From: Thermomonas sp.
GTDB taxonomy: Bacteria > Pseudomonadota > Gammaproteobacteria > Xanthomonadales > Xanthomonadaceae
Assembly: GCF_023953935.1 (NCBI RefSeq)
Contig: NZ_JAMLIW010000007.1
Location: 62,001-126,000 of the forward strand
Direction of reading: 5' to 3'
DNA: 64,000 bases
The notes beneath the pieces were generated by a model. That model ran no database searches. It had not been told where the DNA came from and saw only the letters and a list, made by a program, of their open reading frames with translations. This document shows, piece after piece, positions 1 through 11,100 of this stretch (the first letter of the stretch is position 1; the number at the start of each line of letters is the position of its first letter). The position numbers and the translations under genes are program-made.

Positions 1-621
1 GAGTAGCCTCCCCAAATCCCAAGCTCCTAGATCAACCGGAGTTCCTGCCCTCTGGCCGGCCAACGGAAAATGGAAAGTTTCATGCTGCAGCGCAAGCGTT
101 CAAGCGCGGACAGCGGCCGCCTGAACGGGTTCGTGTCTACGAAAAACTAAAGAAAGGCATCTGGTCATATAACGTGTCTTCCACTTAGTTGACTCATGGG
201 TGGAGCGAGACGCCCACCGAGCCGTATTTAGGTTTAATTAGTGGCCGTCGAATCGGACGAAAACTTTTGACCTGCCGCCAGGCCTACCGCCGAACATCGC
301 CGGCTAATCCCTACCGAGGTTAAAGTCAAAGTCTGGAAGCGTGATGGCGGGAGGTGCCAAGAGTGTGGTGCCACCGATGAGCTGCACTTCGACCATGTAC
401 TTCCATTCTCACTTGGTGGGTCATCAATCACGGCTGAGAACGTGCAATTGCTATGCGCAAGGCACAACATCGCCGACAACAAGATGTCTAAGAGTGTAGT
501 GCTACTTCACAATTCGTTCAAGCCGACGCCGCTTCGTGGCAACTCTCGCGTGCTTACGCTACGCTGGCACGTTCGCCGCCGCTACGCAGCGCGGCTTAAC
601 TCAGGCGTTAGCCCTAGGTGA
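1..621 (+). pseudogene. Shattered SRA-like/HNH endonuclease, cut by the window edge
   Basis: Read across frames, this stretch is one decayed nuclease gene. Frame 3 from base 3 gives a segment ending VRVYEKLKKGIWSYN. A shift near 170 continues it as VFHLVDSWVERDAHRAVFRF, which resembles the SRA/YDG-like module seen in bacterial HNH restriction enzymes. After stops at 239-241 and 268-270, frame 1 carries a clear HNH domain: VWKRDGGRCQEC, then HFDHVLPFSLGG, then ENVQLLCARHN (about 319-480). The frame stays open to a stop at 619-621. At least three small indels or stops break it, and no in-frame start precedes the HNH part. The HNH call is strong; the SRA call rests on remembered family patterns. 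The 5' end lies outside the window. The role would have been restriction of modified DNA, by inference from the family. Confidence 0.72.
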
Positions 622-625
622 GGCA

Positions 626-860
626 ATGAGAGCCGGTGACGAGAGGTGGCACGAGGTATTCGAGCGAGATCGAGGTCACTGCCGTTACTGTGGCTGCGAC
701 TTGCTGGCGACCTTCGAGCATTACTACTTCGCGGAGGTAAGACCATCTTCTCCCTTGGTCGGCCCCGGATAGAGATGCTCTGGTCAATCTTGTACTAGCT
801 TGCCGCTTGTAATGGACGGCTCTCAAGAGCGCACTCTCTTGGCCACATCACATTTGAGTC
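626..860 (+). pseudogene. Second frameshifted HNH endonuclease remnant
   Basis: An ATG at 626, preceded by an AGGTGAGG-type ribosome site, opens a short reading frame with WHEVFERDRGHCRYCGCDLL. This is the N-terminal CxxC half of an HNH nuclease. Translation then drifts at base 740. Removing one A there restores VDHLLPWS, and further on LVNLVLAC followed, in yet another frame, by CNG. These are the second and third parts of the same HNH domain. Several indels therefore separate the pieces and no functional product is expected. The gene follows the first HNH remnant and is cut short by the insertion sequence that begins near 914. From about 860 to 913 I recognise nothing further. Confidence 0.68.
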
Positions 861-978
861 GCGCAAAGCCTATCTTCAGCAAGACCATCTGAGCATCGGC
901 ACTAGGAGAATGTATGGGGTTCACCCCCGTTTTCACGGACACTTACGAGAAGGCCGATCGAGGCCCTGAGGAGTGTTC

Positions 979-1278
979 ATGTCGAAGCGAAGGAAGTTCA
1001 GCACTGAGTTCAAGCGTGGTGCGGTTGAGCAAGCCAGCCGGCCAGGCGTCAGCTGTGCCCAGGTGGCGCGGGAACTGGGGATCCGGGATAACCTGCTGAC
1101 CCGTTGGAAGCGGGAAGCCCAGATGCAGGGCAAGACCGCATTCGGTGGCACCGGGACGCCCCGGGACGAGGAAGTGGCGCGTCTCAAACGCGAACTGGCC
1201 CGGGTGCAGAAGGAGCGGGATTTTTTGCGCGAAGCGGCGACGTTCTTTGCCAAGGGATCGTCCCGAGGTATCGGGTGA
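979..1278 (+). CDS. IS3-family transposase OrfA
   Basis: A 99-residue protein that binds IS ends and helps the OrfB catalytic partner. The N-terminal half has the helix-turn-helix pattern of IS3 OrfA proteins ([16 protein letters not shown], then [20 protein letters not shown]). The C-terminal half is a charged coiled coil with a leucine-zipper look ([20 protein letters not shown]). The ATG at 979 has GAGGAG six bases upstream, so it is preferred to the GTG at 973. OrfB lies in the -1 frame, as expected for programmed frameshifting. This reading frame is still intact, although its OrfB is broken, so it cannot transpose on its own. Confidence 0.85.
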   Translation: MSKRRKFSTEFKRGAVEQASRPGVSCAQVARELGIRDNLLTRWKREAQMQGKTAFGGTGTPRDEEVARLKRELARVQKERDFLREAATFFAKGSSRGIG

Positions 1279-2125
1279 TCGAACGTTGCCGCGATGAGTT
1301 TCCGATTCGACTGATGTGCCGCTGCCTGAAGGTATCGGCCAGCGGCTACTACGACTGGAGCAAGCGCTTGCCCAGTGCCCGCCAGCATGACAACGCACGC
1401 TTGCTCAGGCGCATTCGGGAGTTGCACACGGACAGCCGAGGCACCTTGGGTGCCGGTCGGATGCAGGAAGATCTTGCCGATGAAGGCGAGACGGCAAGCC
1501 TGAACCGGGTGGCTCGGATCATGGCTGCCGACGGACTGCAAGGCTGGCCGCGACGAAACGGCGTGGTCAGCGCGGGAACCCGCGCGCTGACGCCCTTGGT
1601 GTCGCAGCCACCTGGAACGGGACTTCACCGCGCTGGAGCCGGAGACCAAATGGGTCATCGACATCACCGAGATCAAGACGGCCGAAGGCAAGCTGTACCC
1701 GTGCATCGTCTTGGACTTGTTCGACCAGCGCGTCGGGCTGGTCAGTACCGCGGCAGGATCGACAGATGGTGATCCAGATTGCGAATGTCTGGCAGCGTCA
1801 GGACAACCATCCGGTCATCCCTGCGCTCCGACCGCGGCAGCCAGTTCCGAAGCGGCGGCTACCAGAACTATCTGGTGGCAAACAAGCTCGTGTGCTCGAT
1901 GAGTGCCGTGGGCCATTGTGGCGACAACGCCGCCTGCGAGGGGTTCTTCGGCCTGCTCAAGCGCGGCGTCATATACCGATCCAGAGTATCCAACGCTCGC
2001 TGCCGCCCGGGCTGGATGTGTTCGGCTACATCGAGCGACGCCATAACCCAAGGATGCGACGCAGAGTCATCAGACAAGATCAGAAGTTTTCAGCTCTTTC
2101 CAAACCGTCCGTGATTTCGGGGTAG
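1262..2125 (+). pseudogene. IS3-family transposase OrfB, frameshifted
   Basis: Catalytic DDE subunit of the same IS, broken into at least four frames. Readable pieces in order are: [20 protein letters not shown] with SGYYDW (about 1275-1360); [20 protein letters not shown] with the first catalytic Asp (about 1612-1670); [20 protein letters not shown] with the second Asp (about 1830-1890) followed by CGDNAACEGFFGLLKR around the Glu; and NPRMRRRVIRQDQKFSALSK near 2046-2100. The stop at 2123-2125 lies inside the right inverted end. All catalytic blocks are present but out of register, so the damage is a series of small indels rather than a deletion. Confidence 0.82.
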
Positions 2126-2139
2126 AACCCAAGTTCTAC
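2122..2139. repeat. Perfect 7-bp palindrome at an IS junction
   Basis: GTAGAAC, four bases, then GTTCTAC. It overlaps the stop codon of the decayed orfB and the outer edge of the right inverted end, just before the sequence that truncates the next IS. It could be a remnant of a target site or a small hairpin; its function is unknown. Confidence 0.5.
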
Positions 2140-2142
2140 TTC

Positions 2143-2550
2143 TCAGGTGTGCGCGATAGGGTGGAGCTTACGCATCGACCACACCTGGTTGATCGCGGTC
2201 GGCACCGCCAGCGGCTGCGGCGTCTCCCGCACCAGACGTTTCCTCGGCTTGATCCGCAGGTTCAACTCCAGCTCACGGTAGATGCGATACACGCGTTTGT
2301 GGTTCCAGCCGAAGCCCTTGACGTTGCGCAGGTGCAAGAAGCACAACCCGAAGCCCCAGTCACGGAACGCCGTGGTCAGTCGGAGCAACCAGTCGGCGAT
2401 CACCGCGTCCTCGTCCGGACGCTGCGCCACATAGCGGTAGCAGGTCTCGCTGACGGTGAACGCATGGCAGGCCTGCCGGATGTTCATGGCCTTGTGTTCC
2501 ACCGCCCATCGGGCCATCTCCCGGCGCTGAGATGGCCTCACCATTTTTTT
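2143..2550 (-). pseudogene. IS407-like transposase OrfB, truncated
   Basis: The N-terminal part of an OrfB, about 135 of the usual 270-280 residues. It reads [17 protein letters not shown], then QACHAFTVSETCYRYV and later RVYRIYRELELNLR, which are the typical helical region and HTH_21 block before the integrase core. It stops soon after NQVWSM, so all three DDE residues are gone. It begins at the A7 slippage site it shares with orfA (2544-2550). It cannot be active. The last nine residues come from foreign junction sequence. Confidence 0.78.
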
Positions 2551-2804
2551 GACATCGCCTCCCGAAGCACATCCGCGGTCATCTGTGACTCGGCGTACAT
2601 CTTCTTCAGGCGTCGGTTCTCGTCCTCGAGTTCCTTGAGCCGCGCCATCAGCGAGGCGTCCATGCCGCCGAACTTGCTGCGCCACTTGTAGAACGTCGCC
2701 GAACTGATGCCGTGCTCGCGGCACAGCTCCGGCACGGGTGTGCCGACCTCGGCCTGCTTGAGTACGGCAATGATCTGGCTGTCGGTGAAACGGGACTTCT
2801 TCAT
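2538..2804 (-). CDS. IS407-like transposase OrfA
   Basis: An 88-residue helix-turn-helix protein beginning [19 protein letters not shown], then [20 protein letters not shown], with a C-terminal coiled coil ([15 protein letters not shown]). This is the canonical OrfA of the IS407 subgroup. The ATG at 2804 has a strong GAGGAGG ribosome site. Near its end the coding strand holds TCAAAAAAATGG, an A7 slippery run at 2544-2550. There, -1 frameshifting would normally make the OrfAB transposase. The gene is intact, but its partner OrfB is truncated, so the element is probably immobile. Confidence 0.88.
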   Translation of the reverse strand: MKKSRFTDSQIIAVLKQAEVGTPVPELCREHGISSATFYKWRSKFGGMDASLMARLKELEDENRRLKKMYAESQMTADVLREAMSKKW

Positions 2805-2852
2805 GGAACCTCCTCGGGAAAGACTACGAGAAAATTCCACTTCTGACGTCAG

Positions 2853-3100
2853 CTAATTGGTGGGGGGATTACCCGGGAGCCGAACCGCGCAGACATAGCC
2901 GGTGCTGCGCTCCACCAAGGTCAGGAGGCGGGGGCGTTCTCTGCTGGGGCCCATGACCGTATCGCCTCCCCAGTGGCCAATCTCCTGTCGTTCCTCGACC
3001 GCAGCAGGGCGGCTGTCAATCATCGGCTTGCCGCCAAGTTCCCATTTATTTTTACGTTCGATTGCGGCGGCATTTGCCGCCTTGCCGGAGCTGTTTGAAC
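2853..3100 (-). pseudogene. IS30-family transposase fragment
   Basis: A frame of 90 codons contains the centre of an IS30-type transposase: ERKNKWELGGKPMIDSRPAA, then [11 protein letters not shown] around the first catalytic Asp, and [12 protein letters not shown]. The protein ends soon after, where the IS407-like element begins. Upstream, the first about 20 residues do not look like IS30 and may be junction sequence. The N-terminal DNA-binding part and the rest of the catalytic core are absent. Between about 3100 and 3158, up to the maeB stop, I see no recognisable feature. Confidence 0.75.
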
Positions 3101-3158
3101 AGGGCGTGCTTAGCCTGTCCCGCATGCAGCATGTCTGGAGTGTAAAAACCCCGATGTT

Positions 3159-5495
<2,337 letters not shown>

Positions 5496-5693
5496 GGGGT
5501 CTGTCCGATTTCTGGTCCGGGCCAATGATGATAGCGACTTGGCCGTGGCGGGGCTGAAGCCGGCGCAACGGCCGGCCTTGTTGCCGGCGTTGGCGCGGCA
5601 TGCCGCAGAGCCGCTGCTGCGGCATCGGGTGCTGTCGCGAAACCGCATGCCCGGGATGTCGAGGGCATCCGAAACAACCCGGACACGGAAAGT

Positions 5694-6950
5694 TCAGATA
5701 TCCGTCACCGAATCCATCGCCATGACCTGATCCAGCCGGATCCGGTTGGCGAACAGGGAAAACGCCAGTGCACCGGCCAAGCCGTTTGCGCGCGCCACCC
5801 ATTCCGGCAGCCAGCGCGGCTCGGCCAACCCGCCCTCGCCGAACAGCGGCGCGAAGCGCTGCACGTCGGCCAGCGTCATCTTGCCGGCGAACAGCATCCG
5901 GCACAGGCGCAGTTTCCCGTTCTTGAGCGCCCAGCGGAAGAAGGTGTGGACGCCGATCAGGCCACGCAGGTACACGGTGTCCTTGGTGAAGGCGTAGCCA
6001 CCGCTGGTGGGGACACCGCGAAAGACCCGCTGCGCCGAGGTGAAGCTCTCGACCTCGGTTTGCCCGGCGTCGAGGAAATAGCGGAACACCGCCATGAAAT
6101 CGGCGCCTTCCTGCGCCATCGCCACCGCCTCGATGCGCAGGCTGACCCGCTTCATGCGCTCGATATCGATGCTGCCGGTGATCTGCTCGGCGAACACCGC
6201 CAGCCCTTCCTGGGTCGCGGTGGTGCGCGGCGAAGACAGCGCCAAACTCGGCAACACGGTCTGTTGCTGGCCGTTGAGTGCGGTCAGCGAATGCACGAAG
6301 GCTTCGTGCTGCAGCAATTGCTGCAGGTCGTAATCGGAAAACGCGGCGCCGGTGCGCACGCGGATGCGGGTGGCGCCGGCAGCCGCCTTGGCAATCAAGT
6401 CGGGATCCCGCTCGACCGTGATCACGCGGCCATCGAAGAAATCGTCCAGCCTGGCCTGCAATTGCAACACCAGGGCGGTGGCGGAAATTTCCACCTGTTC
6501 AGACGGTGCCAGCAGTTCGCGGTCCATTTCATCGGCCACGCTGATGAAGTGGTTGGCCGCTTCCCGCGTGGTCGCGCCGCCCGGAAGCACCCGGTCGGGT
6601 CCGCCAAACAGGGACTGCGACAATTCCGCAACCTTCGGCGAACCCAGGCATTCGAGCAGCTGCGCCGCCAGGTCCCAGTCGCGCGCCGATTCGAGAAGGT
6701 ACTGGCCCAGCGGGTGTTCCGGATCCGCCGCGGCGATGATTGCATCGAACTCGCGTCGGGCCGCGCTGAAGTCGCGCTTCGGATAGTCGTAGGCGGGCAG
6801 TTGCGCCTGGCCGCGGGCGTAAGCCGCGAGGAACATGTCACGCTCACTGGCCGGCCAGCTCGCGTAGCTGAGCAGGCGGATGCCCTTGGCCGCGCGTGCC
6901 ATGCGCGCATCGAGCGCGGCGTGGTGGCTGATGGCGTCAGTGCCGGCCAT
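5694..6950 (-). CDS. DUF1704 / QEGLA-motif protein, MATCAP-like metallopeptidase fold
   Basis: A 418-residue protein of the family often annotated as flavohemoglobin expression-modulating QEGLA motif protein (DUF1704). The family includes the eukaryotic tubulin tyrosine carboxypeptidases. The sequence shows an HExxxH-type metal site in LLQHEAFVHSLTALNG, followed about 35 residues later by TTATQEGLAVFAEQ, whose Glu would be a third metal ligand. These are the two hallmark motifs, so a metallopeptidase activity is plausible; the bacterial substrate is not known. The ATG at 6950 overlaps the rsgA 3' end by 14 bases, indicating an operon with rsgA. No signal peptide is visible, so it should be cytoplasmic. 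Confidence 0.82.
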   Translation of the reverse strand: MAGTDAISHHAALDARMARAAKGIRLLSYASWPASERDMFLAAYARGQAQLPAYDYPKRDFSAARREFDAIIAAADPEHPLGQYLLESARDWDLAAQLLECLGSPKVAELSQSLFGGPDRVLPGGATTREAANHFISVADEMDRELLAPSEQVEISATALVLQLQARLDDFFDGRVITVERDPDLIAKAAAGATRIRVRTGAAFSDYDLQQLLQHEAFVHSLTALNGQQQTVLPSLALSSPRTTATQEGLAVFAEQITGSIDIERMKRVSLRIEAVAMAQEGADFMAVFRYFLDAGQTEVESFTSAQRVFRGVPTSGGYAFTKDTVYLRGLIGVHTFFRWALKNGKLRLCRMLFAGKMTLADVQRFAPLFGEGGLAEPRWLPEWVARANGLAGALAFSLFANRIRLDQVMAMDSVTDI

Positions 6951-8055
6951 GTTTGTCGTCCAACCGCTTGTGCAGCGCCTTGGTTTGCACGCGCGCATCG
7001 GCTTTTTGCGCCAGTCGCATCGCCAGTCGGCCAGCCGCACCATCCACTTCATCGGACAGTTTCAGGAAATTGGCCACGCGCTCGCCCTCCAATTCACCCC
7101 GCTCGACCGCCGCGCGCACCGCGCAGCCAGGCTCCGTCGCGTGCTTGCAGTCGCGGAACCGACACTGCGCTGCCAAGGCCTCGACGTCGACGAAGCTTGC
7201 CGCCACGGCTTCCTCGCCGGTGGGTTTGAGCTCGCGCATGCCCGGCGTATCGATGAGGCAGGCGCCCGCGGGCAAGGCAATCAGCGCGCGGTGGGTGGTG
7301 GTATGGCGGCCGCGCGCATCGTGCTCGCGCACCGCGCCGGTCTTCATTCTTTCAACCCCAAGCAAGGTATTGGTCAAGGTCGATTTGCCGGCACCGGAAC
7401 TGCCGACCAGCACGATGCTGCGGCCTGCGCCCAGCCACGGCGCGAGTACGGCGACGCTGGCGCGATCCTTGGCATTCACCGCGTGCACGGGCACGTCCAG
7501 CGCACGCAACGCGAGCAGTGCGGCCTCGGCATCGGCACCGTCCTTGTCGGCCTTGGTCAGCACCACGACCGGCTGCACGCCGCTGCCGGCCACCAGAAGA
7601 AGGTAGCGTTCGATCCGGCGCGGATTGAAGTCCGCATCCAGCCCGCAGACCACGAACACGGTATCGACGTTGGCGGCGATCACCTGCTGGCGATAGTGCT
7701 CGCCGGCGGCGCCGCGCTTGATGGCAGAGTAGCGCGGCAGCAGGGCCACGATCCGCAGCGCGTTCGGCGCCTCGCCTGCCACCAGCACCCAGTCACCCAC
7801 CGCCGGCCGCGCCTCGGGGCTGAGTGCATCCTTGCGATAGCTGCCGGCGTGCTGCCACTCGGGCAGGGATTCGGCCGGGTGCACCTGGTCGATGCTCTCC
7901 GACACGCGATAGCCGCTGCGGTGCTGCGCCACGATTCGTGCCGGACGTGCCTGCGCATGCGCTGCCAGCACCACGTCCCAGCCCGGCGGCAACGCGTCAG
8001 GCGTCCAATGCCAGCCGATGGCAGCCAAGGCAGGGGGCGGTGAGCTCAAGGGCAT
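6937..8055 (-). CDS. rsgA: Small ribosomal subunit biogenesis GTPase RsgA
   Basis: A circularly permuted GTPase that acts in late maturation of the 30S subunit. The motif order is G4 (LTKADKDG), then G1 (GSSGAGKSTLTN), then G3 (LIDTPGMREL), which is diagnostic of the permutation. An OB fold precedes it. The C-terminal zinc finger is CRFRDCKHATEPGC, with the CxxxxCxHxxxxxC spacing. With the ATG at 8055 it has 372 residues; an ATG 13 codons upstream lacks a ribosome site and adds no family sequence. The stop overlaps the start of the DUF1704 gene. The repeated hairpin at 8128-8155 lies just upstream and probably ends the preceding transcript. Confidence 0.93.
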   Translation of the reverse strand: MPLSSPPPALAAIGWHWTPDALPPGWDVVLAAHAQARPARIVAQHRSGYRVSESIDQVHPAESLPEWQHAGSYRKDALSPEARPAVGDWVLVAGEAPNALRIVALLPRYSAIKRGAAGEHYRQQVIAANVDTVFVVCGLDADFNPRRIERYLLLVAGSGVQPVVVLTKADKDGADAEAALLALRALDVPVHAVNAKDRASVAVLAPWLGAGRSIVLVGSSGAGKSTLTNTLLGVERMKTGAVREHDARGRHTTTHRALIALPAGACLIDTPGMRELKPTGEEAVAASFVDVEALAAQCRFRDCKHATEPGCAVRAAVERGELEGERVANFLKLSDEVDGAAGRLAMRLAQKADARVQTKALHKRLDDKHGRH

Positions 8056-8127
8056 GCAGCATCGGTTTCCGGCAGGGTGTGGGCCCATTGTCATGCAAAA
8101 GCGCAGCGCCGGCTGCTCGACACATCA

Positions 8128-8155
8128 GGCAACGCCGACTTGATCAGCGTTGCCC
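8128..8155. repeat. Intergenic hairpin, copy 1 (shared with 52148-52176)
   Basis: GGCAACGCCGA, five bases CTTGA, then TCAGCGTTGCC: an 11-bp stem with one mismatch. It begins just after the stop of the minus-strand GGDEF gene, with its outer base one position beyond it. The same palindrome, including the identical 17-base right half, recurs at 52148-52176. It may act as a terminator or as a dispersed repeat; there is no U-run. Confidence 0.6.
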
Positions 8156-11100
8156 TCATATCGGGTTGGCCGCACGCGCGACCCGGTTGCGTCCACCGGC
8201 CTTGGCCTCATACAGGGCCGCATCCACGATTGCGAGCAGACCATCGACCCGATCATCGCTGTCGGGCACGACGCTGAACACACCTGCACTCATCGTCAGC
8301 GTTTCCACATCATTGCCGATTGCCCGCGGCGGCAGCGCTTCCACCGAAGCACGCATCCGCTCTGCCACTTCCATCACCTCCGCAAGCTCTGCCGCCACCA
8401 GCAGGCAGACGAACTCTTCGCCACCAAACCGTGCGACCAGGTCGCCGGGCCGCACGACGGCGTTCAACGCATGCGACACCGCCCGCAGCGCGACGTCCCC
8501 GGCGAGATGGCCATGCCGGTCGTTGTAGTTCTTGAAGTGGTCGATATCGACCATGATCAGGCCCAGCGGCAGTTTCTGCGCGGCGGCGCGGGCGATTTCC
8601 GCTTCCAGCACTTCGGTCAAGCGGCGCCGGTTGGCCACCCCGGTCAATGGATCGAGATAGGACATCGCGGTCAGCCGCTCATTGGCGGCGCGCAGCTCCC
8701 GGGTCCGATCGGCCACGATCCGCCGCAGCTGCCGTTGGCGCGACCGCAGTCTTCGGTTGTAGGCCATGACCAAGGCGATGACGGCCAGCAGCGCCAGCAG
8801 CGCCAGCACGGCCTGTACCCATCCGCGCTGCCACCACAGTGGCGCGATGGTGATCGCCGGCATCACCAGGGTTCGGGTGCTGCCGTTGAAGTCGCGGGCT
8901 TCGATGCGCAGGGCGTAGCGGCCGGGTGGCAGGTTGGTGAACACCCGCCGACGCTCCTCCGACCATGGCGTCATTTCGGTCTCGTAGCCTTGCAGCCGGC
9001 TGCGGTACCGGGTTTCGTCCTCGCGCTGGCCGCTGAGCAGGCTGTAGTCGATCTCGACCCGGTGATCGCCGGGCGCCAGGTGCAGCGACGCCCGATCCGG
9101 AAGCGCCCGGGTCACGCCATCCACCCCCAGCGCCGTGACCAGAAGCGGCCCCGGAGCGGACGCCGGGCGCGCCTCCAGCGCCGGATCGTACATTCCCAGC
9201 CCGCCCATGGTCCCCACCCAGTAGCGGTCATGGACATCGACCTTCTGCGCGCCGATGTTGCACTCCTCGTGGACCAGGCCATCGCGGCGTCGGTACACCC
9301 GGGATTGATACCCGCCGCGGCCATCGGGCGTCAGCCGCTGGATGCCGTGGTTGGTGCAGATCCACACCCGTCCCCGGCTGTCGGGCGCGATGCTGTACAC
9401 CATCCGGTTGGGCGGCGGCGGAATCCCGTTTGGATCCAGCAGCTGCGGGCGCATCGGATCGGTCACATCCAGGCGCGAAATGCCGTTGTGGTTGCTGCCC
9501 ACCCAAAGCTGCTGCGTCTGGCCCGCGCGGATCAGGGCCATGCCGATGTGCGGACCGCCGGGCAAGCCTGGAACATCCCGGATCAGGGTCCAGGTTTGGC
9601 CATCGAAGCGGGCCAACCCTTGCCGCGTCCCCGCCCACAGCCAGGAGCGGCCGCTGGCGTCGATCTGTTCGCTCAGATCGTATACGGTCCACGCTGCCTC
9701 CGCCCCCTGCGTCCGATACGCCGTCCAGCGTCCATCGCGCCAGCGGAAGATGCCGCCGCCGCGCACCCCCACCCACCACTCGATCGCTCCGTCGATGCGG
9801 CGCGCCAGCATGGAGGAGGCATACACATTGGGCGCAATCGACCAAGGCGTATCGAAAGGAACCAGCTCAAATCGATCATTGATTTCGTACAGCGAAGCCC
9901 CGACGAACGCGACCAACCGATGGGGTCTCCCATCCGGACCCGGCAAGCGAAACAAGCCGCTCACCGTGCCCTGCGGCAATGCGCCGTTGGCGGCATTGAA
10001 GTGGCGCCATTTGCCCGCATCGAGCAGGGCCAGCCCGGCGACCGGCGCAGCCACCCACAGCCGCTCCCCGCCGCGGCCATCGGGCTCGACGATGACACCG
10101 AAAACGCCGTTGCCCTGTTCGCCCATCCGCGTCACCACGGTCCACGGGCCGCGCCCCAGGGTTGCCCGCACCATGCCCTGTTCGGTGGCCAGCCACAGCG
10201 CCTGACTGCCATCCGGCAGGGTCTGGACCATGACATCCTTGATGACGTCCGACGGCAGCCCGTCGCGGCGGTCGTAGCGGTCGATCCGCTCTTCCGGCCC
10301 ATGGATCCGCAGCAGCCCCGCGCGCGTGGCGATCCACAGGTCGCGCTGGCCGGTTGCACCGCGGGTTTCGACCATCTTGTGCATCGAGGTCGCGGGCACG
10401 CCCGCTTCACCGGGCTTCCAGACCCGGATGCCGTCATCGCGCAGCCGCACCAGGCCGTTGTTGTAGGGAATGAACCAGAGCTCTTCCTGCCCCGCATCAT
10501 TGCGGCTTGCAAACAGCCGCCCCGGAATCAACCGGTCGATCACCGGATGGTGGAAACGCTGCCACGGCCCGAATCCCGCCGGTTCGACGCGTCGATACCA
10601 CAACCCGCCGTTGATATCCCCCAGCCATTGTCGTGGCTCCCCGAACAGACGGCGCGTTTGTGCAAAACCCGACGGCCGGATGCCCGCCTGCGCCGGATCG
10701 CCGAAATCCTTGCGCCAACGGTTGCCCTCAAGCTGCCAGACGCCGGTCTGGCCAGTGGCCACCAGAAGCCGGCCGGGACCGCTGCCGACAGCCTGGAAAG
10801 ACCCGAATTCGTCCGCTTTGCCGCCCGTCGTCCAACGCCGTCCGTCGTAGCGGGCGTAGCCGGAGAACCCCAGCAATGCCCACAGCGCGCCATCCGGGGC
10901 GGTTGCCAAGTCCATGATCGGACTGTTCGGGACCGGCAGCGCAGCGGCATGCCAGCGGTAGCCGTCGAACCACGCCAGGCCGTTGTCCGACCCCGTCCAA
11001 ACCAGCCCGCGCGCGTCTTGCGCCACGGCATTCCAGGCACCGTCCTCGAGGCCGTCCTGGCTGCCGTAGACGGTGAACACAGGCGCTGCGGTGGCCGGCA

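Larger units (their letters stand above)
914..2132 (+). mobile_element. Degenerate IS3-family insertion sequence
   Basis: A segment of about 1.2 kb carries orfA and orfB of an IS3-type transposase, flanked by imperfect inverted ends. The left end, near 915-940, reads GGGGTTCACCCCCGTTTTCA and then CGGAC. The right end, near 2107-2131, reads GTCCGTGATTTCGGGGTAGA and then ACCCA. The reverse complement of one matches the other apart from a few substitutions and one gap. Length and two-frame organisation fit the family. Frameshifts in orfB mean the copy is dead. No target duplication could be identified at the borders. Confidence 0.8.
2143..2870 (-). mobile_element. IS407-like IS3-family element, 3' truncated
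   Basis: A minus-strand IS with intact orfA and the first half of orfB. OrfB reads normally to INQVWSM, with its last codon near 2166-2168, and then changes abruptly into RKLHPIAHT and a stop at 2143. This is where the neighbouring IS3-type element begins. The catalytic core after that point is missing. The 5' border is somewhere between 2805 and about 2870, where it interrupts an IS30-type gene. Neither inverted end could be defined. Confidence 0.72.

Noticed and set aside
905-2145. Target-site duplication around the IS3-type element
   Set aside because: No matching 3-5 base direct repeat could be found at the two borders, probably because of decay.
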